From positions 1-59,524 of the forward strand of contig NZ_VOGY01000015.1 of assembly GCF_008033385.1 (NCBI RefSeq): a stretch of 59,524 nucleotides of DNA, written 5' to 3'. The notes below the pieces were generated by a model. It was not told where the DNA came from. It saw only the letters and a list, made by a program, of their open reading frames with translations, and made no database searches. This document shows, piece after piece, positions 43,659-51,881 of this stretch; position 1 is the first letter of the stretch; each line of letters opens with the position of its first letter. The translations under genes were made by a program, and so were the position numbers. Source of the DNA: Algibacter pacificus. Lineage in GTDB: Bacteria; Bacteroidota; Bacteroidia; Flavobacteriales; Flavobacteriaceae.

Positions 43659-43925
43659 TTAACTTAAATTATTAATTTTTTCAATTAAGGCCAATCCTTT
43701 AGTTTCTAACTCTGTGTTAATGGCTTTAAAATGTGCTTTGGCATTATCAGTCTTAGCATTTACTTTAACAATTAAATCATCAAAAGTTGCTATGGCTTCA
43801 TCTATAATTGCTTCGGCGTCTTTACTGTCTTTATCTTTGTTTGCATGTTCCCAAACATATACTGCTTCTATAATATCACCTAAAACGAAATTAATATCTT
43901 TTTTTAGGTTTCTAACATTTGCCAT
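43659..43925 (-). CDS. Small conserved helical protein of unknown function
   Basis: The 88-residue acidic, all-helical cytoplasmic protein begins MANVRNLKKDINFVLGDIIE and has no cysteine, signal peptide or membrane helix. I recognise the type as a short protein conserved in Flavobacteriia but know of no assigned function. A TAnnTTTG-like box (TAATTTTG, 43950-43957 on the minus strand) lies 25 bases upstream of the ATG. Transcription from it would run towards tRNA-Thr. Confidence 0.7.
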   Translation of the reverse strand: MANVRNLKKDINFVLGDIIEAVYVWEHANKDKDSKDAEAIIDEAIATFDDLIVKVNAKTDNAKAHFKAINTELETKGLALIEKINNLS

Positions 43926-44080
43926 TTCTTATTGCTTTTAAAATTTTTACAAAATTAAACATAAACTTTTAAACCTATTGCATTTTTCATACTAATTTAA
44001 TAGGTGTTTGTTGCGCCTATGTTTACAGGGTTTTATGCTTTTTATTTTTAATTTATAGAGTTTAATTTAACAGGAAGTAT

Positions 44081-44491
44081 TTATTTTCCAGAATACTTTA
44101 CAAAGTTTCGTGGTGTTTCATAAAGCGTTATTTCTAAGGCTAACTTGGCGTTTAATTTAGGTTTTAATTTATTGTAAATAACCACGGCTATGTTTTCAGC
44201 TGTTGGATTTAACTCTTTAAACTCTGGAACTTCTAGATTTAAGTTTTTATGGTCTAGTGCGTCTTCTATTTCTATTTTAATCAGTTTTTTTAGAACTTTC
44301 ATATCAACAACAAACCCGGTGTTTTTATCAATTTCACCAGTAACACTTACAATTAGTTCGTAATTATGACCATGAAAATTGGGGTTATTACATTTTCCGA
44401 AAATAGCATCATTTTTTTCAGCACTCCAATCTTTTCTATATAAACGATGGGCGGCATTAAAATGGGCTTTTCTGTTAACAGTTACTTCCAT
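44081..44491 (-). CDS. queD: 6-carboxytetrahydropterin synthase / PTPS family
   Basis: The 136-residue protein is a PTPS/QueD homologue. It has the zinc-binding histidines in FNAAHRL and FHGHNYEL, the catalytic Cys in KCNNPNFHGH, the LDHKNLN segment and the C-terminal substrate Glu in ITLYETPRNF. It converts dihydroneopterin triphosphate to 6-carboxytetrahydropterin for queuosine. A 6-pyruvoyl-tetrahydropterin synthase activity is the alternative. The ATG at 44491 is used. An in-frame TTG at 44500 would overlap idi, whereas this start follows the idi stop by one base. Confidence 0.88.
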   Translation of the reverse strand: MEVTVNRKAHFNAAHRLYRKDWSAEKNDAIFGKCNNPNFHGHNYELIVSVTGEIDKNTGFVVDMKVLKKLIKIEIEDALDHKNLNLEVPEFKELNPTAENIAVVIYNKLKPKLNAKLALEITLYETPRNFVKYSGK

Positions 44492-44492
44492 G

Positions 44493-45014
44493 TTATACAA
44501 TGTTTATGTGCTTGTAGAATTTTTCAAAAATAATTTTAAACCATTCGGTATAGTGATCGGGATGTAATAATATATCGGCTTTCACATTTTCTAATGACAT
44601 CCATTTCCAGCTAGCAACTTCATCGGGATTTATTTTAGGTTCATCGTTATAAGTTCCAATCATAACGTGATCGAATTCATGTTCGGTTAACCCATTGTCA
44701 AAAGGAGCTTTATATATAAAAGATATGGTTTCTTTTAGGTCTACCACAAAACCCATTTCTTCCTGTAAGCGTCGTTTTCCAGCTTCAATATTACTTTCAC
44801 CATCGCGTTGGTGACTACAGCAAGTGTTTGTCCAAAGTCCCGGAGAATGATATTTGTTTAAAGCCCGTTGTTGCAACATTAATTCATTTTTATCATTAAA
44901 AATAAAAACAGAAAAGGCGCGATGTAACAAGGCTTTTTCGTGAGCTTCCATTTTAGGCATGAGGCCTATTTTTTCGTTTTGTTCGTTAACTAAAATTACT
45001 TTTTCTTCAATCAT
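44493..45014 (-). CDS. idi: Isopentenyl-diphosphate delta-isomerase, type 1
   Basis: The 173-residue Nudix-fold enzyme has the active-site Cys in LWTNTCCSHQR and the metal-binding Glu pair in HEFDHVMIG with GKRRLQEEMGF as the Nudix box. It interconverts IPP and DMAPP for isoprenoids (quinones, carotenoids). The ATG at 45014 gives the usual family length; an in-frame GTG at 45020 is an alternative. A TATTTTTG box (45020-45027 on the minus strand) lies immediately before it, which would give a nearly leaderless mRNA. It is coupled to queD downstream. Confidence 0.9.
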   Translation of the reverse strand: MIEEKVILVNEQNEKIGLMPKMEAHEKALLHRAFSVFIFNDKNELMLQQRALNKYHSPGLWTNTCCSHQRDGESNIEAGKRRLQEEMGFVVDLKETISFIYKAPFDNGLTEHEFDHVMIGTYNDEPKINPDEVASWKWMSLENVKADILLHPDHYTEWFKIIFEKFYKHINIV

Positions 45015-45115
45015 AAGCACAAAAATACCAACTAAATTTTAAATAGTAGACTAATATTGTAGATTCATATAGCCCGTCGTTTTATAAACGGGTATTTTTC
45101 GTGTAAATACTTATA

Positions 45116-45158
45116 AAAAAGGATTATTCTATTTGTAAAAAATAGAATAATCCTTTTT
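45116..45158. repeat. Perfect 19-bp inverted repeat between idi and prfC
   Basis: Arms 45116-45134 and 45140-45158 pair without mismatch around a 5-base loop (GTAAA). They have A-tract and T-tract ends like a bidirectional terminator. It lies between two divergent genes, 6 bases before the TATATTTG box of prfC, where no terminator is expected. Confidence 0.8.
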
Positions 45159-45164
45159 AACAGT

Positions 45165-45172
45165 TATATTTG
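45165..45172 (+). promoter_or_regulatory. Promoter (TATATTTG box) of prfC
   Basis: A perfect TAnnTTTG box lies 26 bases before the ATG. The expected TTG region falls in the right arm of the preceding hairpin and has no clear match. Confidence 0.55.
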
Positions 45173-45198
45173 CAGTCGTTTTACAATTTTCAAACCTT

Positions 45199-46788
45199 AT
45201 GAGCTTTTTAAAAGAAATACAACGCAGACGAACTTTTGGTATTATCTCGCATCCCGATGCGGGTAAAACAACCTTAACAGAAAAATTGCTGTTATTTGGT
45301 GGAGCCATACAGGAAGCTGGAGCTGTAAAAAGTAATAAAATTAAAAAAGGAGCGACTAGTGATTTCATGGAAATTGAACGTCAGCGTGGGATTTCTGTGG
45401 CAACATCGGTACTTGCTTTTGAGTATAATGGCATTAAAATAAATATTTTAGACACGCCTGGACATAAGGATTTTGCCGAAGATACTTTTAGAACTTTAAC
45501 CGCGGTAGATAGTGTTATTGTAGTTATTGATGTTGCTAAAGGTGTGGAGGAACAAACCGAAAAATTGGTTGAAGTTTGCCGTATGCGAAACATCCCAATG
45601 ATTGTTTTTATTAATAAAATGGATCGTGAAGGTAAAGATGCCTTTGACTTATTGGATGAAGTAGAACAGAAACTTGGTTTAAAAGTAGCGCCATTAAGTT
45701 TCCCAATAGGAATGGGGTACGATTTTAAAGGTATCTATAATATTTGGGAAAAGAACGTTAATTTGTTTAGCGGAGATAGTAGAAAAGATATTGAAGAAAC
45801 CATTGAAATATCCGATTTAGCATCGCCAGAATTAGATAAATTAATAGGAGAAAAAGCAGCCGATACACTTCGTGAAGAAATTGAACTGGTAGAAGGTATT
45901 TACCCCAATTTTAATAAGGAAGCTTATCTAAATGGTGAGCAGCAACCTGTATTCTTTGGTTCGGCATTAAATAATTTTGGTGTACGAGAATTGCTAGATT
46001 GTTTTGTTGAAATAGCTCCAAAGCCAAGACCAAAACAAAGTGAAGAACGTTTAGTGCAACCAGACGAAGATAAATTTAGTGGGTTTGTATTTAAAATACA
46101 TGCTAATATGGATCCTAATCACAGAAACCGTTTGGCATTTATTAAAATTGTTTCGGGTGAGTTTAAGCGTAATGCGCCTTATTTGCATGTGCGCCATAAT
46201 AAAAAAGTAAAATTCTCGAGTCCAAACGCCTTTTTTGCTGAAAAGAAAGAAATTGTGGATATTTCTTATCCAGGTGATATTGTTGGATTGCAAGATACCG
46301 GAACATTTAAAATTGGAGATACCTTAACCGAAGGGGAAGTGTTAAATTATAAAGGGGTGCCAAGCTTCTCGCCAGAGCACTTTAGATACATTAATAATGC
46401 CGATCCGTTAAAATCGAAACAACTATTTAAAGGAATCGACCAGTTAATGGATGAAGGTGTTGCTCAATTATTTACATTAGAATTAAATGGGCGAAAAGTA
46501 ATAGGAACCGTTGGAGCACTTCAGTATGAAGTTATTCAATATCGTTTAGAGCATGAATATGGCGCTAAATGTACCTATGAAAATTTGAATGTTTTTAAAG
46601 CCTGTTGGGTAGATCCAACCGATCCTAAAAACGAAGAATACAAAGAATTTGTAAGGGTTAAGCAACGTTATCTTGCAAAAGATAAACAGAACCAATTGGT
46701 GTTTTTAGCCGATTCGGCTTTTTCATTGCAAATGACACAGCAAAAATATCCGAGTATTAAATTCCATTTTGTTTCGGAGTTCGAGTAA
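45199..46788 (+). CDS. prfC: Peptide chain release factor 3
   Basis: The 529-residue translational GTPase has G1 GIISHPDAGKTTLTEK, the G2/G3 region EIERQRGISVATS and DTPGHKDFAED, G4 INKMDREGKD, and C-terminal EF-G-like domains 2 and 3. It has the length of RF3 rather than EF-G. It recycles RF1/RF2 from the ribosome after termination. It is monocistronic with a visible promoter and a terminator at 46901. Confidence 0.95.
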   Translation: MSFLKEIQRRRTFGIISHPDAGKTTLTEKLLLFGGAIQEAGAVKSNKIKKGATSDFMEIERQRGISVATSVLAFEYNGIKINILDTPGHKDFAEDTFRTLTAVDSVIVVIDVAKGVEEQTEKLVEVCRMRNIPMIVFINKMDREGKDAFDLLDEVEQKLGLKVAPLSFPIGMGYDFKGIYNIWEKNVNLFSGDSRKDIEETIEISDLASPELDKLIGEKAADTLREEIELVEGIYPNFNKEAYLNGEQQPVFFGSALNNFGVRELLDCFVEIAPKPRPKQSEERLVQPDEDKFSGFVFKIHANMDPNHRNRLAFIKIVSGEFKRNAPYLHVRHNKKVKFSSPNAFFAEKKEIVDISYPGDIVGLQDTGTFKIGDTLTEGEVLNYKGVPSFSPEHFRYINNADPLKSKQLFKGIDQLMDEGVAQLFTLELNGRKVIGTVGALQYEVIQYRLEHEYGAKCTYENLNVFKACWVDPTDPKNEEYKEFVRVKQRYLAKDKQNQLVFLADSAFSLQMTQQKYPSIKFHFVSEFE

Positions 46789-46900
46789 TAAAAAAGAAAG
46801 CTAAGTTGTGATATTTACTAAAAATAAAGCCTGGCCTTCAAGAAAATAATGGCATGTTACTCAAGTTAAAAAGAACAACTGCGATAAAGTTATAAAAAGC

Positions 46901-46933
46901 GAAAACTCTAAATCATTACAATTTAGAGTTTTC
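46901..46933 (+). terminator. Terminator of prfC
   Basis: A perfect 13-bp stem GAAAACTCTAAAT/ATTTAGAGTTTTC has a 7-base loop and is followed by a T-rich stretch. Confidence 0.75.
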
Positions 46934-46936
46934 TTT

Positions 46937-46968
46937 AATTCTCCCTAAGAACTAATTAATAGCACTGT
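46937..46968 (-). repeat. 34-bp dispersed repeat, copy 2 (inverted)
   Basis: The minus strand reads ACAGTGCTATTAATTAGTTC, then TTAGGGAGAATT, matching 43371-43404 with one substitution in the first block and a short gap near the end. Confidence 0.65.
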
Positions 46969-47214
46969 AAATATAGTATATTAAATGTAATATTTATATA
47001 AAACTTAAAGTGTTTTGTAAAATTAGTTGAGCCTCTATGCTAAATTTGGTACTCAGTTAGTATATAAAATCAATATTATAAAAATGTCGTGTTTTTTATA
47101 AATAATTGATTTGTAGTTGTTTAAATTATTTTTTGTTTGAATTTTAAGAAATTTATCAAAGAAAAATGCCTTAAAAATTAATAACTAATATTTTTTAAGG
47201 AATCAATTTATTTT

Positions 47215-47253
47215 TATATTTGCATACCAGACCAGAACAGTACGGTTTTAAAA
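47215..47253 (+). promoter_or_regulatory. Promoter and possible operator of the xylose regulator
   Basis: A TATATTTG box (47215-47222) is followed by ACCAGACCAG (a direct repeat of ACCAG) and AGTACGGT before the ATG. This ACC...GGT stretch downstream of the start point is a plausible site for autorepression by the GntR protein. Confidence 0.45.
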
Positions 47254-48240
47254 ATGAATTTTGAAATAAATACAAATAGCGAAATCCCAAAATATCAACA
47301 GCTCGTTAATGCCATAAATAATGAGTTAGCGAATGATAGATTAACGGCGGGCGATGGTTTGCCTTCGGTGAATGCTGTTTGTAAACAACATCAACTTTCG
47401 CGCGACACCGTTTTTAAAGCTTATTCTATTTTGAAAGAGCACGGAGTTATCGAGTCTGTACCCAATAAAGGCTATTATGTAGCCAACGAAACTCGAAAAG
47501 TACTCTTGCTTTTAGATACATTTAAAGCTTATAAAGAAGTATTGTATCACGCATTTGTAAACAATTTACCCGAGAACGTTATTACCGATATTCAGTTTCA
47601 TCATTATAATATAGATAATTTTAAAACCATTATTAATAATAGTAAAGGCAAGTATTATAAATATGTGGTCATGACTTTTGATAATAAAGAAGTTGTCGAG
47701 GTTTTAAAGGATATGGACGATAGTAAACTCCTATTAATAGATTGGAACGTACATGCCAAAAAGAATAATAATTATGTGTTTCAAGATTTTGGAAAATCAT
47801 TTTATAAGGCTTTAAAAGAAGCAACTCTGGCATTTAAAAAATATAAAAAAATAGTACTTATGTATCCCACATTTACACATCATCCCACTGAAACGGTGGA
47901 TTATTTTAAAACATACTGTAAAGAGGAGGGGTTTAATTTTGAAATTATTACAAATCCAAAAGATTTTAATATAGTAAAAGGCGAGGCTTATATCAGCGTA
48001 AGCGATAGAATTCTAGGTGTATTTCTAGAGCAATGCCGCGCTAATAATTTTGAACCAGGTACCGATGTTGGGTTTCTTTCTTATAACGAAACCCCGATGA
48101 AACAATTTATATACAAAGGGATTTCTGTAATTTCTACAGATTTTAAACAACTTGGCGCAAAAGCAGCCGAGTTTGTTAGCGAAGACAAAACAATTCAACA
48201 ATATATTCCAACTAAATTAATTTTAAGAGACTCATTATAA
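47254..48240 (+). CDS. GntR-family regulator with sugar-binding C-terminal domain
   Basis: The 328-residue protein has an N-terminal GntR winged helix (about 10-70: IPKYQQLVNAINNEL, GDGLPSVNAVCKQHQLSRDTV, NKGYYVA). It also has a C-terminal domain of the periplasmic-binding-protein/LacI type (about 85-328), ending in YIPTKLILRDS. Such fusions are common as sugar-responsive regulators in Bacteroidota. Its gene ends in TAATG, sharing one base with the xylB start, so it is very likely the xylose (xylulose) regulator of this module, binding near its own promoter. Confidence 0.87.
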   Translation: MNFEINTNSEIPKYQQLVNAINNELANDRLTAGDGLPSVNAVCKQHQLSRDTVFKAYSILKEHGVIESVPNKGYYVANETRKVLLLLDTFKAYKEVLYHAFVNNLPENVITDIQFHHYNIDNFKTIINNSKGKYYKYVVMTFDNKEVVEVLKDMDDSKLLLIDWNVHAKKNNNYVFQDFGKSFYKALKEATLAFKKYKKIVLMYPTFTHHPTETVDYFKTYCKEEGFNFEIITNPKDFNIVKGEAYISVSDRILGVFLEQCRANNFEPGTDVGFLSYNETPMKQFIYKGISVISTDFKQLGAKAAEFVSEDKTIQQYIPTKLILRDSL

Positions 48241-49727
48241 TGAATTATAACTTAGGAATTGACATAGGTAGCTCCTCTATAAAAGTGGCGCTGGTAGAAG
48301 TAGAAACAGGAAAAAGCTTAGGTGTTGTACAAGAACCTAAAGAAGAAATGGGCATGTTTGCACAACAAAATGGCTGGGCAGAACAAAAACCAAACGACTG
48401 GTGGTTTCATATTTGTAATGCGATTACACGTTTAAAAAAGGAACATAATGTAAGTCGCACACAAATAAAAGGTATCGGAATAGCTTACCAAATGCACGGT
48501 TTAGTTATTGTCGATAAAAATGGCGAACCTTTACGTAAAAGTATTATTTGGTGCGATAGTCGCGCCGTAGAAATTGGACAGAAAGCTTTCACCGAAATTG
48601 GCGAAGCCCAATGTGCCGAACATTTACTAAACTCGCCAGCTAATTTTACAGCATCAAAATTAAAATGGGTAAAAGATAACGAGCCCGAAATTTACAGTCA
48701 AATCCATAAATTTATGCTGCCAGGAGATTACGTGGCCTATAAATTTTCAAATAAAATAAATACCACCATTTCCGGACTTTCCGAAGGTATATTTTGGGAT
48801 TTTAAAAACAATTCTGTTGCCGATTTCCTTTTAGAGCATTACGGTATAAATCCTGATTTAGTCCCAGATATTGTGGATACTTTTGGTCACCAATCTGAAG
48901 TGGACGAACAAGGAGAAAAAGAAAGTGGTATTGCCGCGGGAACGCCCATATATTACCGTGCTGGCGATCAGCCAAACAATGCACTATCCCTTAATGTTTT
49001 TAATCCTGGCGAAGTGGCCGCAACTGGAGGAACATCGGGAGTGGTTTACGCAGTTACCGATAGCCTTTCCGGAAAAGAAAGTACACGAGTAAATAATTTT
49101 GCACACGTAAATTATACAAAATCTACTATAAATATTGGTAAACTATTAAATATTAACGGTGCTGGAATTCAATACCGTTGGTTACTTAATAATTTAGATG
49201 TTAGTTCTTATGAAGCTATGAATAATCTCGCTTCCGAAATCCCTATTGGATCCGGCGGCGTTTGTATTCTGCCTTTCGGAAATGGGGCCGAACGTATGTT
49301 AAACAATAAAATTATTGGCACCCGTATGGTAAACGTCAACCTAAACAACCACAACAAAGCTCATTTATGCCGCGCTGCGTTGGAAGGAATTGCATTTTCA
49401 TTTCTTTATGGTATGGAAATTTTAAAATCCGATGGCATTAAACCAAGCGTAATCCGTGCAGGAAACGATAATTTATTCCGTTCCGAGATTTTTGCAAATA
49501 CCGTAGCAACACTTATAGAGCAAGAAATTGAAATCTACAATACCACAGGCGCTATTGGTGCTGCCCGTGCTGCCAATTTGTATAAAGGGGATTTTGAAGC
49601 CTTTGGAAAAACCATAATGGATAACGATCACGTTATGACGTTTATGCCATTTAAGGACAAAACACCGTACACCGAAGCATACAACAACTGGAAAAAAGAA
49701 TTAGAACTCGTTTTAAATAAAGAATAA
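48240..49727 (+). CDS. xylB: Xylulokinase
   Basis: The 495-residue FGGY-family sugar kinase has N-terminal LGIDIGSSSIKVALVE, QMHGLVIVDKNGEPL (substrate pocket as in XylB), GDQPNNALSLNVF with the catalytic Asp, and the C-terminal GNDNLFRSEIFANTVA segment. It phosphorylates D-xylulose to xylulose 5-phosphate for the pentose phosphate pathway. It is coupled to the upstream GntR gene and followed by xylA after a 141-base gap that contains a repeat element. No xylose transporter is present in this window. Confidence 0.93.
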   Translation: MNYNLGIDIGSSSIKVALVEVETGKSLGVVQEPKEEMGMFAQQNGWAEQKPNDWWFHICNAITRLKKEHNVSRTQIKGIGIAYQMHGLVIVDKNGEPLRKSIIWCDSRAVEIGQKAFTEIGEAQCAEHLLNSPANFTASKLKWVKDNEPEIYSQIHKFMLPGDYVAYKFSNKINTTISGLSEGIFWDFKNNSVADFLLEHYGINPDLVPDIVDTFGHQSEVDEQGEKESGIAAGTPIYYRAGDQPNNALSLNVFNPGEVAATGGTSGVVYAVTDSLSGKESTRVNNFAHVNYTKSTINIGKLLNINGAGIQYRWLLNNLDVSSYEAMNNLASEIPIGSGGVCILPFGNGAERMLNNKIIGTRMVNVNLNNHNKAHLCRAALEGIAFSFLYGMEILKSDGIKPSVIRAGNDNLFRSEIFANTVATLIEQEIEIYNTTGAIGAARAANLYKGDFEAFGKTIMDNDHVMTFMPFKDKTPYTEAYNNWKKELELVLNKE

Positions 49728-49732
49728 AATTA

Positions 49733-49818
49733 GGGCGTTACCACAAGGGTCGGGCTTTCACTACTCGCTCCCTCCCAAAAGGTCGGGGAGCTCAAACAAA
49801 CCGTTCAATCCCTAACGC
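49733..49818 (+). repeat. Intergenic palindromic repeat element, copy 2 (86 bp)
   Basis: It begins GGGCGTTACCACAAGGGTCGG, has a central CCTCCC...GGTCGGGGAG part and GAGCTC, and ends AATCCCTAACGC. The block order and ends match the element at 15241-15340 (opposite strand). It fills most of the gap between xylB and xylA. Confidence 0.72.
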
Positions 49819-49868
49819 AAACAAACAATAGAAAAATAAAAAATAATATCAACAAATAATTAAAAATT

Positions 49869-51185
49869 ATGGCTACTAAAGAGTATTTTAAAGGTATTGG
49901 AAATATTAAATTTGAAGGTAAAGATTCCGATAACCCATTAGCATTCAAATATTATAATCCAGACCAAGTGGTTGCAGGAAAAACCATGAAAGAATGGTTT
50001 AAATTTTCAATTGCTTACTGGCATACTTTCTGCGGACAAGGATCGGATCCATTTGGACCAGGAACACAAAATTTTGAGTGGGATAAAGCATCAGATCCTA
50101 TTCAAGCCGCTAAAGATAAAGCCGATGCTGCTTTCGAATTTATTGGAAAAATGGGATTCGATTATTTCTGTTTTCACGATTTCGATTTAATTCAAGAAGG
50201 TGCAACATTTGCAGAGTCGGAGCAACGTTTAGAAATTATCACCGATTACATAAAAGAAAAACAAGCCGAAAGTGGTGTAAAATTACTTTGGGGAACAGCA
50301 AACTGTTTTTCAAACCCACGCTACATGAATGGGGCTTCTACTAATCCAGATTTCGATGTGGTTGCTAGAGCTGGTGGACAAATAAAATTAGCTTTAGATG
50401 CCACTATTAAATTAGGTGGAGAAAACTACGTATTTTGGGGAGGTCGTGAAGGTTACATGTCTTTATTAAATACCGATATGGGCCGTGAATTAGACCACAT
50501 GGGACAATTTTTAGGAATGGCTAGAGATTATGCCAGAGCGCAAGGTTTTAAAGGAAACTTCTTTATAGAGCCAAAACCAATGGAGCCTTCAAAACACCAA
50601 TACGATTTCGATTCGGCAACCGCAATCGGGTTCTTAAGAGAATACGGTTTAGATAAAGATTTCAAAATTAATATTGAAGTAAATCATGCAACATTAGCGC
50701 AACACACTTTTCAACACGAAATTGAAACAGCAGCAAAAGCTGGTATGTTAGGGAGTTTAGATGCTAACCGTGGTGATTACCAAAATGGTTGGGATACCGA
50801 TCAATTCCCAAACAACATTCAAGAAACTACCGAAGCGATGCTCGTGTTTATTAAAGCTGGTGGCTTACAAGGTGGTGGTGTTAATTTTGATGCTAAAATT
50901 AGAAGAAACTCAACCGATTTAGACGATGTGTTCCACGCACATATTGGTGGAGCAGATACGTTTGCTAGAGCCTTATTAACAGCCGATAAAATTATTACAT
51001 CTTCTGCTTACGATAAATTAAGAACAGAACGTTACAGTTCTTTCGATACTGGAAAAGGTAAAGATTTTGAAAATGGTAAATTAAGTTTAGAAGACTTATA
51101 TAAAATTGCTCAAGAGAATGGTGAACTACAATTAAAAAGTGGTAAACAAGAGTTGTTTGAGAATATTATCAATCAGTATATTTAG
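49869..51185 (+). CDS. xylA: Xylose isomerase
   Basis: The 438-residue TIM-barrel enzyme of the longer class II type carries [13 protein letters not shown] (catalytic His), [30 protein letters not shown] with metal-binding Glu, [15 protein letters not shown], and the [18 protein letters not shown] segment. It converts D-xylose to D-xylulose using two divalent metal ions. It is the last gene of the xylose module. A heptamer tandem repeat begins at its stop codon and a terminator follows at 51251. Confidence 0.96.
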   Translation: MATKEYFKGIGNIKFEGKDSDNPLAFKYYNPDQVVAGKTMKEWFKFSIAYWHTFCGQGSDPFGPGTQNFEWDKASDPIQAAKDKADAAFEFIGKMGFDYFCFHDFDLIQEGATFAESEQRLEIITDYIKEKQAESGVKLLWGTANCFSNPRYMNGASTNPDFDVVARAGGQIKLALDATIKLGGENYVFWGGREGYMSLLNTDMGRELDHMGQFLGMARDYARAQGFKGNFFIEPKPMEPSKHQYDFDSATAIGFLREYGLDKDFKINIEVNHATLAQHTFQHEIETAAKAGMLGSLDANRGDYQNGWDTDQFPNNIQETTEAMLVFIKAGGLQGGGVNFDAKIRRNSTDLDDVFHAHIGGADTFARALLTADKIITSSAYDKLRTERYSSFDTGKGKDFENGKLSLEDLYKIAQENGELQLKSGKQELFENIINQYI

Positions 51186-51213
51186 ATTCAAGATTCAAGA
51201 TTCAAGATTCAAG
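51185..51213. repeat. Tandem heptamer repeat at the xylA stop
   Basis: Four perfect GATTCAA units start on the last base of the xylA stop codon and are followed by AAAATAG-type heptamers up to about 51234. Copy-number change would not alter the protein. Confidence 0.85.
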
Positions 51214-51250
51214 AAAATAGAAAATAGAGAATAGAATATTGAGTGAAATT

Positions 51251-51285
51251 AAAAGCTCGGAAATCATTTGGTTTTCGAGCTTTTT
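51251..51285 (+). terminator. Terminator of xylA
   Basis: A 13-bp stem starting AAAAGCTCG (one G-T pair) is followed by a T run, 66 bases after the xylA stop. Confidence 0.8.
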
Positions 51286-51382
51286 TCAATTTAAAATATA
51301 AATAAAGTTTTCAAAATCAAGAACTAATTAAGTCTTTGTTCTTGATTCTAATAGTGAAACGGTCTTTTATCTAATAGTTTTT

Positions 51383-51754
<372 letters not shown>

Positions 51755-51813
51755 CTAAAAGTGGGTTTCAACTTTTTAGTAAAATAGTGTTGCTGCGAAT
51801 TTGAAACAAATAA

Positions 51814-51846
51814 AAAAGGTAGAAACTTTTTACAGTTCTACCTTTT
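51814..51846 (-). terminator. Terminator of gldJ
   Basis: A perfect 11-bp stem AAAAGGTAGAA/TTCTACCTTTT is followed by a T run on the minus strand, 36 bases after the gldJ stop. Confidence 0.8.
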
Positions 51847-51881
51847 CTTATTTTTTAGACAGTATAAAACTATGCTATGGT

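Larger units (their letters stand above)
46789..47253. other. Intergenic region between prfC and the xylose module
   Basis: This 465-base gap holds the prfC terminator (46901), the inverted copy of the 34-bp repeat (46937) and the GntR-gene promoter (47215). The rest is AT-rich with no gene recognised. Confidence 0.6.

Noticed and set aside
45070-45093. Short stem CCCGT/ACGGG upstream of prfC as a terminator
   Set aside because: The stem is only 5 bp with a long loop, and it lies between divergent genes. The stronger 19-bp hairpin nearby is reported instead.
51319-51333. AAGAACTAATTAA after xylA as a third copy of the 34-bp repeat
   Set aside because: Only about 13 bases match. That is too short in AT-rich DNA to call a copy.
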